Shown one piece after another: positions 7,662 through 15,648 of a stretch of DNA of 49,692 nucleotides. The translations under genes and the position numbers were made by a program. Source of the stretch: CAZTAO01 sp964611645 (GTDB lineage Bacteria > Armatimonadota > UBA5829); the NCBI GenBank assembly GCA_964611645.1, contig CAZTAO010000036.1, forward strand, positions 1-49,692, in the 5' to 3' direction. The notes beneath the pieces are model-generated. The model was not told the DNA's origin. It was given only the letters and a program-made list of their open reading frames with translations, and ran no database searches. Positions within the stretch are counted from its first letter, which is position 1; each line of letters opens with the position of its first letter.

Positions 7662-10600
7662 TCATGCCTGTGCGGTTTCGGCTTCACTCTCCCGGCGACG
7701 TCTGCCGGTGAGGTCGTCCAACAGAGAGTAGACGACAGGCACAACGAACAGGGTGAGCGCTGTTGAAGTAATAAGCCCGCCGATGACCGCAGTCGCCATA
7801 GGGGCCTGGACCTCTGATCCTTCGCCCAGTGCAAGCGCAAGCGGTAGCATACCCAGCACAGCGGCAGAAGCAGTCATGAGAATAGGACGCAACCTAGTAG
7901 GACCTGCCCTAAGCAGCGCCTCCTCGCGCTTCATGCCCCTGCGCCGGAGTGTGTTGGTGTAGTCAACCAGCAGAATTCCATTCTTCACGACTATGCCGAC
8001 CAGCATCAGAACGCCAATGAACGCAGTAAGGCCGAAGGCGCGGTTGGTAAGGAAGAGGCCAAGCAATACACCAGACCCCGCCAGCGGAACGGACAACAGA
8101 ATCGTCAGCGGGTGAACAAGCGACTCGAACTGCGAGGCCAGAAGCATATAGATCAGCCCGATGGCCAACAATACCGCGATCCACATCCCACCAAATTCCG
8201 CCGCCCTGCGTTTCTGGTTTGTCCCCCAGTCCCAACTGTACCCGGTAGGCATCTCCATACCCCTCATTGCCACCGCTATGTCATTCTGGATATCGCCCGC
8301 GGGGCGGCCCGTGGGGACTCCCGTGACCGCGATGTATCGGCGCCTGTCCAGCCTGGTGATCTCGCTGGGACCAACGCCGTACACGGGAGAAGCAACCTGG
8401 CTCAGCACTACCTCACCCATAGTGCTGCCCGCCGGGCCGGACTTGACGATGAGGTTCTTCATCTCGTCGATTGTCTTGCGGTCCGCCTCAGGGATCTGGA
8501 CTATGATCGGATACTGGAAGCCCTTCTCCTGATAGTAACCGGCGATGTCACCGTTCGTTGCGGAGCCAATCGTGTCCGCAACATCCTGGAAGCTGACTCC
8601 AAGCAGTTGCGCCTTCTGGCGGTCTACGTGCCAAGCGATCTCCGGCATAGACTCTTCCCAGTTGACATCCACATTACCGTAGCCGGGCACGTCGCGGACC
8701 CGCCCCATAACATCCTTCGACAATCTGGAAAGCTCCGAGAGATCGTTGCCGAAGATATCGATCTCCACGTTCTGGTTCCCGCCTGCAATGATCTGGGTAA
8801 CAATATCTACCTGCTGCGGTCGGGCCGCCACGCCCGGAATCCGGCCCAGCTTACGCTGCAGATCGCGCATAACCTCCTGCGTGCTGGCTTTGCGCTTCTG
8901 CTTGAGCTTTACCGAGACAGAACCTCGGAATGGCCTGAGGCTGCCCCCGGCTCCGCGGATGCTCACCGAAGACCCCGCAGCCGCGAAAACCGTCTGCACG
9001 TTCGGATTCTCCAGGATGATCTTCTCCACCTTCACCATAGCCTTGTTGGTCTGCTCGAGGGAAGTCCCAATGGGCATCCGAACGTTCACAGAGAAGTCGC
9101 CGCTGTCTGTTTGGGGCATCAGTTCGGTGCCTATGAAAGGGATCAGCAGACCTGCGGCGAGCGTAATGGCCAACGCACCCGAGATTGTCCAGATCCTGTG
9201 CCTGAGCGCCCATCGCAGCCCGGCGCGGTATGTCGCGTCCAGCGAATCAAGCCATCCCCCCACCCTGTGGAACGCGCGCATCAGGAAGTTAGGATGGCTG
9301 GCGGCAGCGGCCAGATTCTCCGCGTGGGTTTCCCCGGATATGAAGCGGGAAGCCAGCATCGGGACAACCGTGGTCGCGTCCAGAAGAGAGACCGCAAGGG
9401 AGAAGATAACAACCAGAGCAAACTGTGTATACATCTGGCCGGCCTGCCCTTTCATAAGGAGCAGTGGCAGGAAGACAACCATTACTGTCCACGTAGACGC
9501 AACGACCGCCGAGAAGATCTCGTTTGTTCCTTCCACTGCTGCATCCGTGGCATTCTTCTTGTCGCGCTCCATATGCCTGAATATGTTCTCAAGCACAACA
9601 ACGGCATCGTCCACGATCAGACCAGTGGCCAGAGCGAGGCCGCCAAGCGACATAGTATTTATGGTGAATCCGCAGGCGTAGAGCAGGGCAAATGTCGATA
9701 TAATGGATGTCGGGATAGAGAGAGCCACAACAAGTGTGCTTCGTATGTTCCTCAGAAAGAACATTAGGATCAAAACTGCAAGGATCCCACCTATGATTGC
9801 GGCGTCGCGGACATTGTTCACAGAGTGCTGTATGTATTCGGCCTGGTTATAGGCAACCGCGAACTTGAGGTCCGGGTACGCTTTGTTAATCTCCTTGATT
9901 CTCTCGATAACAGCCTCGGCAGTCGAGATGGTATTCGAGCCGCTCTGTTTGGTGACCGAGATTCCTGCCGCGTTCTCGCCGTTGAATCGCGTATACTGGC
10001 GGGTCTCTGAGTGGGCATCTCGGACCTCGGCGACATCGCCTATCGAGACCAACTGGCCATTGAACGCGCCAATAGGTATCTTTGCGATCTCATCGGGGCT
10101 TCTGAACCAACCGACGGTGCGGATGGCAAACTCGGTGTTGCCCTGCTTGGCTATCCCCGCGGGCAGGTTCAGGTTCTCTTCGGCGATGCGCCTGGATATA
10201 TCCGCGAGTGACAGGTGGTGGGCGCGCAGGCGAGTGGGATCGACATCCACGATGATGTCTCTCTGCTCTCCGCCCGATACCGTCGCCGACGCAACGCCGC
10301 TCACTGAGTCCAACATAGGGCCGATCTCGTTGTCGAGCAGGGAGCGCAGCTTTACCGGGTCGTCAATACCTGAGACGCCGAACATCAGGATCGGCTGCAA
10401 CGTGGGATCGATTTTGAAGATCGTGGGAGTCTGGAGGGTGCGATCGTTCGGGAATGACCGACTGGCCCGCTGTACAGCCTGAACCACGTCAAGCGCGGCC
10501 TGGCCTATGTCCACCCCCCAGTTGAACTGCACCCGGACAGACGAACTCCCCTCGGAACTGCTCGAGCTAACCTGGTACATGCCCGGGGTCGAAGACACCG

Positions 10601-10808
10601 CGCGCTCCAGGGGACGAGTAATCTGGGCTTCGATCTCCTCCGGGGCCACGTTGGGCCACTGGGTGGAAACGACCACAACCGGAAGAGTGACGTCCGGGAG
10701 AAGGTCCACCGGGAGCCTCATCAGGCAAACGACACCCAGCAGGACGAACGCAGCGATGCGCATGATAACCGCAACAGGCCGGGATACGGCAAAACGGGCT
10801 ATGCTCAC
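7662..10808 (-). CDS. RND efflux transporter permease (AcrB/HAE1 family)
   Basis: A 1,048-residue inner-membrane, proton-driven pump of full family length. The N-terminus (MSIARFAVSRPVAVIMRIAAF) is the typical first membrane helix, followed by the porter domain (PDVTLPVVVVSTQWPNVAPEE). The TM4 proton-relay pair Asp400-Asp401 lies in LIVDDAVVVLENIFRH. The second half repeats the fold, with TM helices near AEFGGMWIAVLLAIG, AFIGVLMLVGIVVKNGI and VVPVVYSLLDD. It should expel drugs, detergents or lipids with the fusion protein encoded immediately upstream, whose stop it overlaps by four bases (10805-10808). No TolC-type outer membrane channel is in the window. Substrate unknown. Confidence 0.95.
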   Translation of the reverse strand: MSIARFAVSRPVAVIMRIAAFVLLGVVCLMRLPVDLLPDVTLPVVVVSTQWPNVAPEEIEAQITRPLERAVSSTPGMYQVSSSSSEGSSSVRVQFNWGVDIGQAALDVVQAVQRASRSFPNDRTLQTPTIFKIDPTLQPILMFGVSGIDDPVKLRSLLDNEIGPMLDSVSGVASATVSGGEQRDIIVDVDPTRLRAHHLSLADISRRIAEENLNLPAGIAKQGNTEFAIRTVGWFRSPDEIAKIPIGAFNGQLVSIGDVAEVRDAHSETRQYTRFNGENAAGISVTKQSGSNTISTAEAVIERIKEINKAYPDLKFAVAYNQAEYIQHSVNNVRDAAIIGGILAVLILMFFLRNIRSTLVVALSIPTSIISTFALLYACGFTINTMSLGGLALATGLIVDDAVVVLENIFRHMERDKKNATDAAVEGTNEIFSAVVASTWTVMVVFLPLLLMKGQAGQMYTQFALVVIFSLAVSLLDATTVVPMLASRFISGETHAENLAAAASHPNFLMRAFHRVGGWLDSLDATYRAGLRWALRHRIWTISGALAITLAAGLLIPFIGTELMPQTDSGDFSVNVRMPIGTSLEQTNKAMVKVEKIILENPNVQTVFAAAGSSVSIRGAGGSLRPFRGSVSVKLKQKRKASTQEVMRDLQRKLGRIPGVAARPQQVDIVTQIIAGGNQNVEIDIFGNDLSELSRLSKDVMGRVRDVPGYGNVDVNWEESMPEIAWHVDRQKAQLLGVSFQDVADTIGSATNGDIAGYYQEKGFQYPIIVQIPEADRKTIDEMKNLIVKSGPAGSTMGEVVLSQVASPVYGVGPSEITRLDRRRYIAVTGVPTGRPAGDIQNDIAVAMRGMEMPTGYSWDWGTNQKRRAAEFGGMWIAVLLAIGLIYMLLASQFESLVHPLTILLSVPLAGSGVLLGLFLTNRAFGLTAFIGVLMLVGIVVKNGILLVDYTNTLRRRGMKREEALLRAGPTRLRPILMTASAAVLGMLPLALALGEGSEVQAPMATAVIGGLITSTALTLFVVPVVYSLLDDLTGRRRRESEAETAQA

Positions 10809-12415
10809 CGATCACCCCCACCCTTACGCTGACCGTCGGAGCCACTTGGGCGGCCGGGGCGGCCGCGTCCATCGCCGTCTGCGCCCTTGCCGCCGATGGA
10901 GACTTTTTGCCCGTCCTTGAGGACCGTGGAGGACATAACCACTACCTGCTCGCCCGGCTTCAGAGCGCCGTCGACGCTGATGAACTTGTCGTCCTGCTCT
11001 CCCTGGGTAACGGGCCGTCGGGAGGCCGTCTCGTCTGAGCCGAACACCATCACGTAGTCGCCGTCCGCATCTGTCTCAACGGCTTCTCGCGGCACTGCAG
11101 TCAGGTTCTTCGCGAGCCCTGTCTGTATTGACACGCGTCCAAACATGCCTGGTTTGAGGAAATAGCCAGGGTTGTCGATAGCGACACGAACATTGAACTG
11201 CCGGCTCTGTATATCAGCCGCGGGGTTGATCTGGATGACTTTCGCGGTGAATACGCGGCCCGCGTACGCGTCGAATGCAATCCGCGCAGGCTGGCCAAGG
11301 CGAATCTTCGCGGAGACTCCCTCCGGCACGGGCAGATTCACCCACACCTGCCTGATCGACTGAACGGTCAACATTGGCTGCGTGGGCGATGCTATCGCGC
11401 CGGGGTCGGCGGAGCGATCGGTGACGAAGCCATCGAGAGGGGAAGTGAGAACAGTGTACTGCCGCCTGGCTACGGCGCTGTTGAGCGCAGACTGCGCAGC
11501 TTTGACCGAAGCTTTCAGAGCAGCGATGCTCTGACGGTAGGCGGGTTTCTGCGCGACATTGGAGCGAGCATACTTGAGGGAATCCTTTGCTTGCGAGAGG
11601 TTAGCACGAGCAGCCTCGACGTCTGACACCCCCTTCGCCTGCGTTGTCTTCAACTGCTGCCTAGCGGAATCCAACTGGGCATGAGCAGCATTCAACTGGG
11701 CATTAGCAACGTCAACACCAGCCTTCTGCACCAACAGCGCCGCCTCGGCGTCGTCCACATCCTGTTGGGCCGCGAAGCCCTTGGCCAGCAGGCCGGCCTT
11801 TCTGTCGCGCTTGATCTTTGCGTTGGCCAAGCCGGCATCTGCCGCGCCGATGGCAGCCTTGGCGCTCTCTACTCTCGAAAGAGCCTCGTTTATGCCTGCC
11901 TGTGCGGCGGCGACCTGAGAGTTGAGGGATGCCTGCGCCTGCTTGAACTCGGCGGTGGCGCTCGCCACGGCTGCCGTCTGCTGGCTGATCTGAGTGCTTA
12001 TTGCGACGTCGGTCGGGTCCTGGGTCAACTGGGCCTGAGCCAGCCGATACTGAGCCTGCGCTACTGCGGCGGCCGCCTGCTGGACATCGGCCTCGACTTC
12101 CATGGAGTCTATGCGCGCCAGAACCTGGCCCTTGCGGACAATGTCGCCCTCCTGTGCATCAAGAGACTCGATGCGACCGGTGATCTTGGGGGCGATTCTC
12201 ACGTTGAGCGGCGCTTCAACGGAACCAGTGGTCTGGAAGAAGTGGGCTATATCGCGAACCTGCACCGGCGCAAGGGAGACGATTGCCGCGGCATTCCTCC
12301 TGGCAGCCCGCTGGCTACCCTGGGAAGCCTTGTCTGCCATCTTCTGGTCCACACGCCAGAAGATCAGTGCGCCTAGAACCAAGATGGGCAGCAGGATCTG
12401 GAGAACACGCTTCAT
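10805..12415 (-). CDS. RND efflux membrane fusion protein (HlyD/AcrA-like) with long coiled coil
   Basis: A 536-residue periplasmic adaptor anchored by an N-terminal hydrophobic helix (VLQILLPILVLGALIFW). A lipoyl half-motif (RIESLDAQEGDIVRKGQVLARID) precedes a very Ala/Gln-rich alpha-helical region, about residues 105-335. The second lipoyl half (YTVLTSPLDGFVTDRSADPGA), beta-barrel and membrane-proximal domains follow. The helical region is about twice what AcrA has and closer to or beyond EmrA/MacA, suggesting a long hairpin across a wide periplasm. The C-terminal tail is rich in Gly, Arg and Asp. GAGG six bases before the ATG supports the start; that GAGG belongs to a perfect palindrome GAGGTACCTC (12416-12425). 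First gene of the pump operon. Confidence 0.92.
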   Translation of the reverse strand: MKRVLQILLPILVLGALIFWRVDQKMADKASQGSQRAARRNAAAIVSLAPVQVRDIAHFFQTTGSVEAPLNVRIAPKITGRIESLDAQEGDIVRKGQVLARIDSMEVEADVQQAAAAVAQAQYRLAQAQLTQDPTDVAISTQISQQTAAVASATAEFKQAQASLNSQVAAAQAGINEALSRVESAKAAIGAADAGLANAKIKRDRKAGLLAKGFAAQQDVDDAEAALLVQKAGVDVANAQLNAAHAQLDSARQQLKTTQAKGVSDVEAARANLSQAKDSLKYARSNVAQKPAYRQSIAALKASVKAAQSALNSAVARRQYTVLTSPLDGFVTDRSADPGAIASPTQPMLTVQSIRQVWVNLPVPEGVSAKIRLGQPARIAFDAYAGRVFTAKVIQINPAADIQSRQFNVRVAIDNPGYFLKPGMFGRVSIQTGLAKNLTAVPREAVETDADGDYVMVFGSDETASRRPVTQGEQDDKFISVDGALKPGEQVVVMSSTVLKDGQKVSIGGKGADGDGRGRPGRPSGSDGQRKGGGDR

Positions 12416-12456
12416 GAGGTACCTCGAAGTAGACTGAAGACTCAGGAACCACGGCT

Positions 12457-12486
12457 AATATATACCACTTATCTGACGGTTGTCAA
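12457..12486 (-). promoter_or_regulatory. Predicted sigma70-type promoter of the RND pump operon
   Basis: On the minus strand TTGACA (complement of 12481-12486) and TATATT (complement of 12457-12462) are 18 bases apart. They lie about 40 bases upstream of the fusion-protein start. The palindrome GAGGTACCTC at 12416-12425 lies between the promoter and the start codon and could be an operator, but this is speculative. Confidence 0.55.
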
Positions 12487-12566
12487 AAGCGGCGGTTACA
12501 CTTGGGGCGGCGTGAGCGAAAGAAGCCTTGCGCAGTTTCGTCTGGGGCGACGAACTGGCGGGTAAT

Positions 12567-12654
<88 letters not shown>

Positions 12655-12672
12655 GCGCTGTGTAGTAATGGT

Positions 12673-12702
12673 ATTATATACCAAGTCGGCGTAAGCCGAC
12701 AA
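12673..12702 (-). promoter_or_regulatory. Predicted promoter of the tRNA-Ser gene
   Basis: On the minus strand TTGTCG (complement of 12697-12702) and a perfect TATAAT (complement of 12673-12678) are 18 bases apart. The start point would fall about ten bases before the mature tRNA 5' end. A GTCGGC/GCCGAC inverted repeat (12685-12690, 12695-12700) overlaps the -35 box and is read into the leader of the divergent DUF4838 gene. Confidence 0.55.
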
Positions 12703-12720
12703 ACTGCTCAAGAGGACCAC

Positions 12721-15540
12721 ATGAGACCGAATACCGCACATGCTCTGTTGGCCGTGTTTCTTGGCGCGCTCGCACTTCTGACGGCAGCCTCCTCGGGTCT
12801 GCGTGGAGCGATCACTGCCTACCCTCTGGCTTTGGCATCCGCAGATGCCAAGACATCATATGCCATAGTGATAGCAAAAGACAGCCCGGGCGGCGTACGC
12901 TATGCTGCTCAGGAGTTGGCGCATTTCCTGAAGGAGATGTCCGGGGCGGAGTTTCCGATTGTTTGTGACGATTCACCCAAGTCTGTCCAAGAAATCGTAC
13001 TGGGAGACACAAACCGAAAGAAGCTCTCGGATGTCCCGGCAAGGCTAAAACCGCAGAAGATGGAGGGTTTTGTCATCCTGCGGGAGGGCGAGAAGCTCTT
13101 CATACTCGGCAGCATACCTCGTGCGGTCCTCTACGGGGTATATGATCTGCTGGATGTGGAACTTGGGGTGAGGTTCATCTCTCCCAACTTCACGCACGTC
13201 CCCAAACGCAGCCCTCTCAAGTTGGGTGTCTCCTCGCGCAGATACGACCCGCCGATGGAATGGCGGAACATCAACATTATCCCCAACGAAGACTGGGCAG
13301 TGCGAAACCGGCTCAACGCTTCGTGGACGATGGGGCTGAAAGAGCCTATGTTGGGCGGAGTGCGCATCGTCGGCCCACCCTGGCATACGTTCGATTCGCT
13401 GGTACCTGTCTCTGAGTTCTTCGGGACCCACCCGGAGTACTTCTCAGAGATCAATGGCAAGCGCAAGTCTCTACAGACCCAGCTATGCCTCACCAACCCG
13501 GATGTCGCAAGGATATTGATCGAGAGGATAATCAGCAATCTTCGCTCGTTCCCCGCCATTCAGAGCGGGCGCAAGGACATTCTCTATATCGTTTCAGTAA
13601 CTCAGAACGACTGGGACAACTACTGCCAGTGCGCAAAGTGCAAGGCAATTGACGATGAAGAAGGTGGCCCGTCCGGCTCGTACATCAGGTTTGTGAACAA
13701 AGTAGCCGATGCGCTCAGAGCTGAGTTTCCAAATGTGCTGGTCCACGCATTTGCATATGGTTACACAATGAACCCTCCCAAGAAGACCAGGCCACGAGAC
13801 AACGTGGCGCTATTCGTCGTGCCGCCAGGAATGGGACTCGTGGCTCACAGGCCGGCAGGTCATCCGGACAACGCAGCGATGATGGCGCGACTGGATGGAT
13901 GGGCGAAGATCAGCAAACACATGCACGCCTGGAATCACGTGGTGTGCTTCAAGCCTTACGTAAGGCATCTCCCCGACCTGACCTACCAGGCGGATATGCT
14001 GCGCGCGCTCGGGAGGCGCGGCGTGACCGGTTTCTATATGCAAGCGGCCCAGACCCCCGCCTCGGAATTGCAGGACCTTCGCTACTACCTTTTGGCCAGG
14101 CTGATGTGGAGACCGGAGACCAATGGCCGCAAGACAATCGAGGAGTTCTGCCGTCTGTACTTCGGTCCCGCCTCGCCGAAAATGCTTGCGTACATCGACT
14201 TCTGGCAGCACACTTACGATGAGGCGTCAGCGAGGGCAAAGAAGAACGGCGAAGGAGACTACTCGAAGATCGTAAACGCAGGTTACTATGAGTCCCTGAA
14301 ACTGCCGTTCCTCGACAAGGCAGACCGCATACTCGAACAGGCTGAGAAACTGGCGGATACGCCTGAGCGCAAGCTTCGAGTAGCCAATCAGCGGCTGGGA
14401 ATCTGGGACGGTCTGTTGAATCTGGAATACGGCAAAATCGGCAAGGTCTTCGATTTCCCGATTGCGTGGAAGTTCAGGCTTGATCCGGACAACGTCGGCT
14501 CAGGCGCGAAGTGGCACGAGCAGAAGGAATTCGGTGACTGGAAAGACATACAAACCGACAAAGCGTGGACAGAGCAAGGCTACGACTACCACGGAGTCGC
14601 GTGGTACGCGGTGGAGTTTGACTACCCAACCAGTTCCCCTGCGGATTCGCTCTCGCTCTACTTTGGCGGGGTGGATGGCTTCGCGGATTTCTACCTGGAT
14701 GGCAGAAAGATCGGCGAACTGAAGGAAGAGCCGCAGATGATGTGGGACAAACCGTTCTTCCGCCCCCTCGACCAGCCGCTGAGGCCTGGCCAACACCGCC
14801 TGGTTGTGCGGGTTGAGAAGAAAGACTATGCTGCGGGGATATGGAGGCCGGTCGGGATTGTAGATACCACTCAGAAAGTGTCCGAGAGGATCAAGAGGGC
14901 AGGCGAGCGCTTCATCGAAGTCACCTCCGAGCTCGGAATGACCCATTACTCAGAGTTCTACGGCGCGCCCAAGGAGCAGTTCGAGAAAGACCTGTACCCG
15001 CGAATCCGATCTCTCGTCTACCGGAACCAGTTCACACCGACAGGCGATGCCCCGGCTCCGGGCGCGATACGCTACCCTGTCGGACAAAGGAACGCCGGTT
15101 CGGAACCGAGATATGGGATGCAGGCAGTGAAGGACGATGGAACCGAGTCCGGATGGGCGATGCAGCACATCCCCGACCCCAACTACTACTGGGTAGCGAT
15201 CTCGACCCTTTGGGACATCAAGGACATACTGAAGAATGCTGCCGACGATGCCAAGTATCGCCTGCGGGCCAAGATGAAGGTCAAGACCAATGGCAATCAG
15301 GGAGACGCGATCTGGTGGGGGCACGCCGGGTTTGGCTCAGACTGGAGCGGGTCACCCATCGACCAGCAGACCATCCCAGCCAGCGAGATCAAGGATGACG
15401 AGTGGCACATCTACGAGTTCCCCCGCCCCATCACGATCTCCGGCAGCGTCTACGAAATGGCCTTCGCCAGACCGGCAAACAACCCCGGCAACATAGAATG
15501 GCTTCGGACAGACTGGTTTGAGCTGACGCCGGTGAAGTAG
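12721..15540 (+). CDS. Secreted DUF4838 protein (GH67-like N-terminus) with C-terminal sugar-binding modules
   Basis: A 939-residue exported protein with a signal peptide over about residues 1-30. An alpha-glucuronidase-like N-terminal domain follows (YAAQELAHFLKEMSGAEFPIV, VLYGVYDLLDVELGVRFISP), then the DUF4838 barrel. The barrel holds a CxCxxC stretch (NYCQCAKCKAIDDEEGGPSG) that is conserved in the paralogue at 23725. After about residue 600 there is a GH2-type jelly-roll (HGVAWYAVEFDY, DGFADFYLDGRKIGE, PGQHRLVVRV) and a last region (15000-15540) I do not recognise. DUF4838 proteins are linked to polysaccharide breakdown, but the reaction is not established. The ATG at 12721 has AAGAGGA in front. 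It is about 330 residues longer than its paralogue because of the C-terminal modules. Confidence 0.82.
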   Translation: MRPNTAHALLAVFLGALALLTAASSGLRGAITAYPLALASADAKTSYAIVIAKDSPGGVRYAAQELAHFLKEMSGAEFPIVCDDSPKSVQEIVLGDTNRKKLSDVPARLKPQKMEGFVILREGEKLFILGSIPRAVLYGVYDLLDVELGVRFISPNFTHVPKRSPLKLGVSSRRYDPPMEWRNINIIPNEDWAVRNRLNASWTMGLKEPMLGGVRIVGPPWHTFDSLVPVSEFFGTHPEYFSEINGKRKSLQTQLCLTNPDVARILIERIISNLRSFPAIQSGRKDILYIVSVTQNDWDNYCQCAKCKAIDDEEGGPSGSYIRFVNKVADALRAEFPNVLVHAFAYGYTMNPPKKTRPRDNVALFVVPPGMGLVAHRPAGHPDNAAMMARLDGWAKISKHMHAWNHVVCFKPYVRHLPDLTYQADMLRALGRRGVTGFYMQAAQTPASELQDLRYYLLARLMWRPETNGRKTIEEFCRLYFGPASPKMLAYIDFWQHTYDEASARAKKNGEGDYSKIVNAGYYESLKLPFLDKADRILEQAEKLADTPERKLRVANQRLGIWDGLLNLEYGKIGKVFDFPIAWKFRLDPDNVGSGAKWHEQKEFGDWKDIQTDKAWTEQGYDYHGVAWYAVEFDYPTSSPADSLSLYFGGVDGFADFYLDGRKIGELKEEPQMMWDKPFFRPLDQPLRPGQHRLVVRVEKKDYAAGIWRPVGIVDTTQKVSERIKRAGERFIEVTSELGMTHYSEFYGAPKEQFEKDLYPRIRSLVYRNQFTPTGDAPAPGAIRYPVGQRNAGSEPRYGMQAVKDDGTESGWAMQHIPDPNYYWVAISTLWDIKDILKNAADDAKYRLRAKMKVKTNGNQGDAIWWGHAGFGSDWSGSPIDQQTIPASEIKDDEWHIYEFPRPITISGSVYEMAFARPANNPGNIEWLRTDWFELTPVK

Positions 15541-15569
15541 CCCTCTTCCTAAGTGGACCCTCATACTCA

Positions 15570-15598
15570 TTGACACGGCACCAAGCGGGTGGTATAGT
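15570..15598 (+). promoter_or_regulatory. Predicted sigma70-type promoter of the PD40 propeller gene
   Basis: TTGACA (15570-15575) and TATAGT (15593-15598) are 17 bases apart, 50 bases before the ATG at 15649. A small hairpin GGTCT/AGACC (15611-15626) and GGAGGAG (15631-15637) follow in the leader. Confidence 0.6.
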
Positions 15599-15648
15599 TC
15601 GATTAGCGCAGGTCTCGGTTCAGACCTCGCGGAGGAGTCGTCACAACC

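Noticed and set aside
8112..9767. Open frame on the plus strand inside the RND pump gene
   Set aside because: Opposite to clear AcrB-type sequence with intact motifs; composition is that of a shadow frame.
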